From JADJNW01 sp964517175 (GTDB taxonomy: Bacteria > Bacteroidota > Bacteroidia > Chitinophagales > Saprospiraceae): DNA of 12,167 bases. Within the stretch, counting starts at the first letter, position 1. The number at the start of each line of letters is the position of its first letter. Location of the stretch: positions 1-12,167 of the forward strand of contig CAZFBU010000129.1 in assembly GCA_964517175.1 (NCBI GenBank). Direction: 5' to 3'. Below the pieces are notes generated by a model, which searched no databases, had not been told where the DNA came from, and saw only the letters and a list, made by a program, of their open reading frames with translations. The translations under genes and the position numbers were made by a program. This document shows positions 7,719 to 12,167 of the stretch, piece after piece.

Positions 7719-9107
7719 TTAATTGATGATGATAAAAGCGCCACTGGTATTTTTGTCCGATTGAATATTTTCGTCTTTCACGGCATTGCTTCGCGCCAGC
7801 GCCTCCGCTTCCCGCTTTTTGCGGGCTTCCTCCTGCTTTTTCCTGATTTCCTCCTTAATTTTCGGATCGAGGGGCACAAATTCCAGTCCTTTTACGTTGG
7901 CAGGAACAGAGAGGTAAATTTCGTCGTTTTCTTCCAGCCCGTACGCCACCAGAATTTCATCGTCGTTGCTTTCGCCGGAAATGATTTCCTGCATGACAAT
8001 TCTGCCATCCTGTTTTTTATAAACATAGGAAATGCTGTCGCGCTGCAGGGCTTCAATCGGAATGTAATGCACATCGGGATAAACGTAAGTGACAATCTCG
8101 TTGCTGGTGGTCATTGCCGGGCGCATAATGGAATCGTTTTCGTTCACCTGAATGATGACCTCGAAGACCTTGGCATCGTAATCGCGCAATTGCTCCCCGA
8201 TGTTGGCAACCTGAATGACCGTGCCGGTATATTCACTTTCCGGAAAAGCATCAATCTTGACTTTTACTTCCTGCCCCTTGCGTACACGGCTGATGTCCAC
8301 TTCGTTGACGTACGTTTTGGAGATCATATCCGTCAAATCAGGCAATTCCGCCACCGTAGAATTCCAGGAACTAATTTGTGAACCCGGTCCTACCTTTCCA
8401 TTCCAGCTACGTGCATAAATGACCATACCCGACTTGGGTGCACGCACGGTGAACTCGTCGCTGATTGCTACCAAGCGATCGAGGCGATCCTGGTATTGGC
8501 GCAGGGTTGCATTGATTTCAGAAATTTTTGCTTCGGACTTTTCTCTAGTCAGGTTGAGCTTTTGCTCCAACTGCTTGTAGTCGCGCTCGGTGCGTTCGAG
8601 GTCGAGTTCTGCCTGGCGGATGACGCTCTGCGGTTCGTAACGGCTCTGTTCCACCTGCAGTTCTTTTTCCTTCATTTGAAACTTGAGGTTGACCAATTGG
8701 TCGCGCAAGCCGCGCATTTCAATGGCGGTGTCAATTTTAGCCTGCTCCAGTTGCGTGAGCGTTTTGTCAATTTCGGTTTGCGCATCCTGAAGTTTGGTGG
8801 TTAGCTCGGTCTTATCCAGTGAAGCTACGTAGTCGCCTTCGTTCACGAGTGTGCCCTCGGGCACCAGATCGGTGATATTGGTCTGAAAAATACCGACGGT
8901 CCGCATGCCTTGCGGCCCGCGAATTTCTTCGGAGCGCTTTGCCTGCAGCTCACCAGTGGCCGTTACTTTTACTTTGAATGCGCCTTTCCGAACAAAAGTG
9001 GTCACTTCGGCATTTTCACCGGCACTTTGGGCGGGCCGAAACCAAAACCAGGCAGCAGCGGCGAGCGCAAGCACGCCGAGGGGAATGAGAATAAATTTGG
9101 GAGTCAT
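7719..9107 (-). CDS. Periplasmic adaptor (HlyD/MacA-type membrane fusion protein)
   Basis: Adaptor linking the FtsX-type permease to the TolC-type channel across the periplasm. From the ATG at 9107 it has 462 residues (a GTG at 9110 directly precedes it and would add one). An uncleaved N-terminal membrane anchor (about 5-23) is followed by the first lipoyl half-motif (about 44-100, with LVNEGDYVASLD), a long alpha-helical hairpin rich in Gln/Glu/Lys (about 101-215), the second lipoyl half (FTVRAPKSGMVIYAR, 219-233), a beta-barrel domain (about 260-340) and a membrane-proximal domain (about 345-412). A charged tail from 416 (KEEIRKKQEEARKK) with a hydrophobic end (AFIII) extends beyond the usual fold. 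It is the first gene of the three-gene operon. Confidence 0.92.
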   Translation of the reverse strand: MTPKFILIPLGVLALAAAAWFWFRPAQSAGENAEVTTFVRKGAFKVKVTATGELQAKRSEEIRGPQGMRTVGIFQTNITDLVPEGTLVNEGDYVASLDKTELTTKLQDAQTEIDKTLTQLEQAKIDTAIEMRGLRDQLVNLKFQMKEKELQVEQSRYEPQSVIRQAELDLERTERDYKQLEQKLNLTREKSEAKISEINATLRQYQDRLDRLVAISDEFTVRAPKSGMVIYARSWNGKVGPGSQISSWNSTVAELPDLTDMISKTYVNEVDISRVRKGQEVKVKIDAFPESEYTGTVIQVANIGEQLRDYDAKVFEVIIQVNENDSIMRPAMTTSNEIVTYVYPDVHYIPIEALQRDSISYVYKKQDGRIVMQEIISGESNDDEILVAYGLEENDEIYLSVPANVKGLEFVPLDPKIKEEIRKKQEEARKKREAEALARSNAVKDENIQSDKNTSGAFIIIN

Positions 9108-9427
9108 CACGTTCCAGGGTTCGTTAGCAATAGAGCTTTTGTTGAATAATAGTTTTTATACCAAAATCATTATGCGAATGACATATTTTAACATCCAAAA
9201 GATGCAAGTTCGGGCAATATAGTTGTGTGGTTGACGAAGTTTTTAGCGCTGTAACTAATTCTATAACGATCCTTTTTGTTTAAAAAGCTCACTATCAGAT
9301 AGAAAGAGCTATCGTAAAAATGAATAAAATCTCGTTTTTGGATAAAAATCGTGCTGGAGTGTCAAATCGACGGCATCCGTAAAACCCGAAAATTTCGTAT
9401 GTTAGATAAAAATAGGGGATCAGAAAC
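9108..9427. other. 320-bp divergent intergenic region (adaptor / glycosyltransferase)
   Basis: No coding sequence is supported here. The region is AT-rich and should contain promoters for the efflux operon (leftward) and the glycosyltransferase (rightward), but I find no exact TAnnTTTG element for either; TGATTTTG (9169-9162, minus strand) is the nearest for the adaptor. A small nested hairpin is visible: AGCTC (9286-9290) with GAGCT (9306-9310) enclosing the palindrome CTATCAGATAG (9292-9302). The 9-mer GATAAAAAT occurs twice (9341-9349 and 9405-9413). A purine stretch AGGGG at 9414-9418 could act as a weak Shine-Dalgarno for the ATG at 9428. Confidence 0.4.
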
Positions 9428-10120
9428 ATGAAAGTAAGCATTATTATTCCTGTATTGAATGAGGAAAAGCATATACAGCGATTATTGGAACGGCTATGTG
9501 TAGGCGGAAACGGACAAATAGCCGACCTGCTGGTGGTGGACGGCGGCAGCAAAGACCGAACGGTGGAATTGGCAACGCAGGCGGGAGCCTGCGTCTTGCG
9601 CGCACCCAAACGTGGACGCTCCGTGCAGATGAACTATGGCGCAGCAGCATCGACCGGCGAGTTGCTCTACTTTGTGCACGCAGACACCCTGCCGCCGCTT
9701 AGTTATATGGAAGATTTGCAAAAAGCCATTGCCGACGGCTTCCCCATCGGATGTTTTCGGCTGAAGCTGGACACCAACCACCCTTTGCTGCAAATTAATT
9801 CTTTTATGACGCGCTTTCCGTTTATGTGGTGCCGGGGCGGCGACCAAACGCTGTATGTCACGCGGGAGGTTTTTGAAGAACTGGGCGGCTATCGCGATGA
9901 CCTAATCATCATGGAAGAATACGACCTCATCGCACGGGCGAAGCAGCATTATCCTTTTCACATTATACCTAAAGAGGTGCTTGCATCTGCCCGTAAGTAT
10001 AGAGCCAACAGTTATTTTCGGGTGCAACTGACCCATCTGGTCGTTTTCAATATGTTTCGGCTGGGTTTTTCACAACAGAAAATTTTTCAGACTTACCAGC
10101 GAATGCTCGATTTGCTCTGA
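9428..10120 (+). CDS. Family 2 glycosyltransferase, TIGR04283 (rSAM/selenodomain-associated) type
   Basis: A GT-A-fold glycosyltransferase of 230 residues, probably cytoplasmic. Visible motifs run in the expected order: SIIIPVLNEE at 4-13 (start of the nucleotide-sugar fold), LLVVDGGSKDRT at 34-45, GRSVQMNYGA at 63-72, HADTLPP at 84-90 (the metal/nucleotide DxD region, here HAD), GGDQTLYVTREVFEELGGY at 137-155 and IMEEYDL at 161-167. The GRxxQMN, GDQ and MEE(Y/V)DL combination is typical of the TIGR04283 group, often found near radical SAM or arsenosugar-type genes. None of those partners occurs in this window; both flanking genes point the other way, so it is monocistronic. Acceptor and product are not deducible. 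Confidence 0.85.
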   Translation: MKVSIIIPVLNEEKHIQRLLERLCVGGNGQIADLLVVDGGSKDRTVELATQAGACVLRAPKRGRSVQMNYGAAASTGELLYFVHADTLPPLSYMEDLQKAIADGFPIGCFRLKLDTNHPLLQINSFMTRFPFMWCRGGDQTLYVTREVFEELGGYRDDLIIMEEYDLIARAKQHYPFHIIPKEVLASARKYRANSYFRVQLTHLVVFNMFRLGFSQQKIFQTYQRMLDLL

Positions 10121-10177
10121 GCCGGGCGCAGCGGAAAGGCCTGTCTGGCAGCATAAGTTTTTGCTTCGGTGTTGAAA

Positions 10178-10197
10178 ACGCCCCTAGCGGAAGGCGT
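10178..10197 (-). terminator. Weak hairpin at the end of the CBS operon
   Basis: On the minus strand ACGCC (10197-10193) pairs with GGCGT (10182-10178), a 5-bp stem with a 10-base loop, followed by a short T-run. It overlaps the stop codon of the last CBS gene (10184-10186). It is a marginal terminator candidate; the remaining bases between this and the convergent glycosyltransferase stop show nothing stronger. Confidence 0.25.
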
Positions 10198-10606
10198 AGT
10201 TCAGGAGGTCGTAAGTCGTGACAATGCCTTTCAGATTGCCGTCTTTATCAACGACGGGCAGTGCGCGGAAAAGGTTTTCGCGGAAAAAACCAGCAGCGAC
10301 CTCCACCGAGTCGTCGGGGTTGAGCTTGGCTACCTGTTTGGTCATTACCTCTTTTACGAGCAGAGAACTCATAACGGCATTGTTGTAGCGTTCGCTCTCT
10401 TCGGTTTTGAAGAGCGTGAAAGTATTGAGCAGTTCCAGGTAATCGGAATGGCTGATGATGCCCACCACCTTCTCATTGTCAATGACGGGGATATGGTGAA
10501 TTTCATTTTTGCGAAAAATATCCTGCACTATATCCATAGTATCATCAGGACGCACGCTGATGACATTCGTTGTCATAATGTGGCTAACCGGAAGTGCCTT
10601 GTCCAT
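10184..10606 (-). CDS. Two-CBS-domain protein (second of a tandem pair)
   Basis: A small cytoplasmic protein of 140 residues consisting almost only of a CBS pair (Bateman module), which in many families binds AMP, ATP, SAM or other adenosyl ligands. CBS 1 spans about 7-60 (IMTTNVISVRPDD at 10-22, IHHIPVID at 36-43, VVGIISHSD at 47-55) and CBS 2 about 84-138 (VMTKQVAKLNPDDS at 87-100, ALPVVDKDG at 115-123, LKGIVTTYDLL at 125-135). The ATG at 10606 is preferred: in-frame codons back to 10696 would run into the upstream CBS gene and add a basic leader unlike a CBS start. The gap to that gene is 25 bases. There is no attached effector domain, so its target is unknown. Confidence 0.88.
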   Translation of the reverse strand: MDKALPVSHIMTTNVISVRPDDTMDIVQDIFRKNEIHHIPVIDNEKVVGIISHSDYLELLNTFTLFKTEESERYNNAVMSSLLVKEVMTKQVAKLNPDDSVEVAAGFFRENLFRALPVVDKDGNLKGIVTTYDLLNYAFR

Positions 10607-10631
10607 AATCGTGTAATTTTCTGTTGGTTTT

Positions 10632-11129
10632 TTAAAAAAGTTCGTTTTCGTCGTCCTTACTGCTGATGCCTTCCTCGTGGAGTTCTTCATCCTCATTTTT
10701 ATCTACAAAATAAGAATCGAAGCCGTAGCGGAGCAAGTCGTGTGAAGTAACAAGACCGACCAGGCGCTGATCCTCCACCACCGGCAGGGAATGGAACTTA
10801 TTGTTTAGAAACACATCCGCCGCCAGCCCGACAGTATCTTCGGGGTCGAGCGTCATGGGGTATTCGGTCATAAATTCCCGGGCGGTCATCGCTTCGTATT
10901 CCTTTGCCGTCCAGGTTTTTCCGGTCGTTTGTTGCGACAGGATGTAGGAGACGCGGAAGAAATCCTCCTTGCTGATAATGCCTACCAGCAGATCGCCCTT
11001 TTCAACAACCGGGAGGTGATGGAAATCATTTTTCTTGAAAATGTCGTGCACTTCCCGGGCGCTTGTATCGGGATAAACGGTTACGAGGTTGCTCGTCATA
11101 ATTTCATGGATAGCTCTTTCGGTATTCAT
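10632..11129 (-). CDS. Two-CBS-domain protein with acidic tail (first of a tandem pair)
   Basis: A 165-residue cytoplasmic protein with one CBS pair: CBS 1 at about 6-60 (IMTSNLVTVYPDTS at 10-23, FHHLPVVEKG at 36-45, LVGIISKEDFF at 48-58) and CBS 2 at about 84-136 (FMTEYPMTLDPEDT at 86-99, FHSLPVVEDQ at 112-121, LVGLVTSHDLLRYGF at 123-137). A strongly acidic tail follows (about 143-165, including EDEELHEE). It is clearly a paralogue of the next gene downstream, sharing the IMTxN...PD, DIFxKN and HHxPV motifs, which points to tandem duplication. Its start lies 5 bases after the stop of the exported helical protein gene, so the three form an operon. Nucleotide sensing is inferred from the family only. 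Confidence 0.9.
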   Translation of the reverse strand: MNTERAIHEIMTSNLVTVYPDTSAREVHDIFKKNDFHHLPVVEKGDLLVGIISKEDFFRVSYILSQQTTGKTWTAKEYEAMTAREFMTEYPMTLDPEDTVGLAADVFLNNKFHSLPVVEDQRLVGLVTSHDLLRYGFDSYFVDKNEDEELHEEGISSKDDENELF

Positions 11130-11134
11130 GCGAC

Positions 11135-11920
11135 TTAGTTTTGAAACCTTGAATAAATTTGATTTTTCGTATCTCGCTGAGCGTAGTGTATGGCGGAAGC
11201 GTCAAAACTGCCAAATGCCCAGAGTACCTGCAAAAAGGCAGGCTCCAGTTTTTGGCAGGCGGCGGCCAGCTCTGCCCGGTCAGCACCTTCCAACGCTTGA
11301 TTCATATCATCCAGCGCCTGCGCAACGTGCTGCATATTTTCCTTGAGTTGCATGAGTTTTTCGGGGTTCAGCTCGTACAAGGCTGCATCCACCGGCTGGT
11401 GCTGTACGTCGCGCCAGGCGTCTGTGGCGGTTTGCGCCATATCTTCTATTTCGCCCCAGCCCATGCGGCAGAGCATCTGGTCTGCGCTCGTTCCCGTGAC
11501 GAGCCGGGCCGTATGCTGAAAATCGAAGAGGTAATCCAGATAATAATCGATGCGATAGCGTTCGCGCAAAGCGATCAGTGATTCTTTGGCTGCTTCGAGT
11601 TGTTCGAGTGCCCGCGGGGCATTATTGGCGTCAATAGCATAATAGGCACTCCCCAGCGCTTTATCCGTTTTGCTGAAGGCGCTGCGCCAGTCAGTATCCT
11701 GTCGGGCAAACTCGTGCTGATTGCGCAATTGCTGCCACCGGAATTCCAGGTAGAATATCGCCTCCTTCGCCTCGCTCATCTTGCCTTCGTGGGCGTATCG
11801 GTAAACGGGCAGGAAAGCCTGGTCGAACTGGACCATGCTCTTTTGGATACCAGCAGGCTGACAGTAAAAGTTATTAAAAATCAACGTAATACCTAAACTT
11901 ATGGACAACAGTGTTTTCAT
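11135..11920 (-). CDS. Exported all-helical protein of unknown function
   Basis: I do not recognise this protein. The ATG at 11920 gives 261 residues with a short hydrophobic signal (MKTLLSISLGITLIF, then NNFYCQPAG); the upstream in-frame ATG at 11962 would put a basic stretch before it. Cys20 lacks a proper lipobox, so a periplasmic protein is more likely than a lipoprotein. The rest is predicted helical, rich in Ala, Leu, Gln and Glu. Three stretches of 34 residues (32-65, 85-118, 199-232) align without gaps as similar helix-turn-helix hairpins, recalling four-helix-bundle proteins such as cytochrome b562, but no CxxCH haem site is present. It leads an operon with two CBS proteins. Confidence 0.75.
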   Translation of the reverse strand: MKTLLSISLGITLIFNNFYCQPAGIQKSMVQFDQAFLPVYRYAHEGKMSEAKEAIFYLEFRWQQLRNQHEFARQDTDWRSAFSKTDKALGSAYYAIDANNAPRALEQLEAAKESLIALRERYRIDYYLDYLFDFQHTARLVTGTSADQMLCRMGWGEIEDMAQTATDAWRDVQHQPVDAALYELNPEKLMQLKENMQHVAQALDDMNQALEGADRAELAAACQKLEPAFLQVLWAFGSFDASAIHYAQRDTKNQIYSRFQN

Positions 11921-11985
11921 GCGTAATCGGTTTTTTAGAAAACGGGAGCACATCTTCATCACCCGTTCTTATCTATTTAATGCTG

Positions 11986-11993
11986 CAAAGATA
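11986..11993 (-). promoter_or_regulatory. Bacteroidota-type -7 element for the helical protein/CBS operon
   Basis: On the minus strand TATCTTTG matches TAnnTTTG exactly. Transcription would begin around 11980, giving a leader of about 60 bases before the ATG at 11920. No clear TTTG -33 element is visible at the expected distance. Confidence 0.4.
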
Positions 11994-12070
11994 AAACTAT
12001 TGTGTGATGTGGCTCCCGATTTCTGACGTAAGGAACGATCAAAGAATAACTTCTTGCTTTGTAACGGAGC

Positions 12071-12148
12071 TTTTGGGCGTATTCTTCGTTAAAAAGCCTC
12101 GGCGTAGCGCTGCTATGCCTACGTTTTTTGCCTTGATTACACCCAAAA
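12071..12148. repeat. Imperfect 78-bp palindrome with terminator-like core
   Basis: The outer arms TTTTGGGCGTA (12071-12081) and TACACCCAAAA (12138-12148) are inverted repeats with one mismatch. The inner arms GGCGTAGC (12101-12108) and GCTATGCC (12112-12119) pair around a 3-base loop with one G-U. Between them an A-run (12091-12095) faces a T-run (12124-12129), which makes the core look like a bidirectional terminator. The intervening arms pair only partly, with a one-base offset. It may be a dispersed palindromic (REP-like) element or the terminator of a gene beyond the window edge. No other copy occurs in this window. Confidence 0.5.
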
Positions 12149-12167
12149 TCTCTAGCGACAAATCTAA

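Noticed and set aside
9286..9310. Nested AGCTC...GAGCT hairpin with CTATCAGATAG as operator or attenuator
   Set aside because: The arms are only five bases, with no T-run and no clear relation to either start; it is noted in the intergenic entry only.
9295..9609. 104-codon minus-strand frame with a hydrophobic C-terminus between adaptor and glycosyltransferase
   Set aside because: Most of it is antisense to the glycosyltransferase 5' end, and the hydrophobic part comes from AT-rich intergenic DNA.
10607..10696. Upstream extension of the second CBS gene by 30 codons
   Set aside because: It overlaps the acidic tail of the preceding CBS gene and adds a basic, non-homologous leader; the ATG at 10606 aligns with the start of the paralogue.
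1..12167. Defence island, CRISPR, prophage or insertion sequence
   Set aside because: No repeat-spacer array, transposase, integrase, tRNA or target-site duplication is visible; the genes are ordinary transport, envelope and regulatory families.

Overview
The window (about 50% GC) reads as chromosomal DNA of a Bacteroidota bacterium. The protein style, the scarcity of Shine-Dalgarno sequences and two matches to the Bacteroidota -7 promoter element (TAnnTTTG) support this. A Saprospiria-like lineage (Lewinella or Haliscomenobacter relatives) is possible, but that is only an impression. There are no rRNA, tRNA, CRISPR, phage or transposase genes.

Layout. (1) 4-3426, minus strand: a compact high-affinity phosphate ABC transporter operon pstS-pstC-pstA-pstB, with genes overlapping or nearly touching. 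(2) 3427-3638: a divergent promoter region holding an 11-bp-period GTTAAC direct repeat that resembles a PHO box and reads almost the same on both strands. (3) 3639-4757, plus strand: a divergent PiT-family (phosphate permease-like) membrane protein. It keeps both PxSTT motifs but only one intact ND signature. (4) 4832-9107, minus strand: a MacAB-TolC-like tripartite efflux operon (adaptor, FtsX/MacB-type permease, TolC-type outer-membrane protein) with no ATPase gene. A hairpin terminator lies between it and the PiT-like gene. (5) 9428-10120, plus strand: a lone family-2 glycosyltransferase of the TIGR04283 type. (6) 10184-11920, minus strand: an exported all-helical protein of unknown function followed by two tandem, related CBS-domain-pair proteins. 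(7) 12071-12148: an imperfect 78-bp palindrome in the right-hand non-coding end.

How it fits together. The left third is a phosphate-uptake locus in which a primary ABC importer and a secondary PiT-like protein probably share one regulatory region. The middle is an export system that must borrow an ATPase from elsewhere in the genome. The right side is a small putative sensing operon (CBS pairs bind adenine nucleotides in many proteins) with an uncharacterised envelope protein. I see no clearly new multi-gene system. The most notable items are the altered PiT-like protein with its shared Pho-like box, the missing ATPase, the palindrome at the right edge, and the repeat structure of the exported helical protein.
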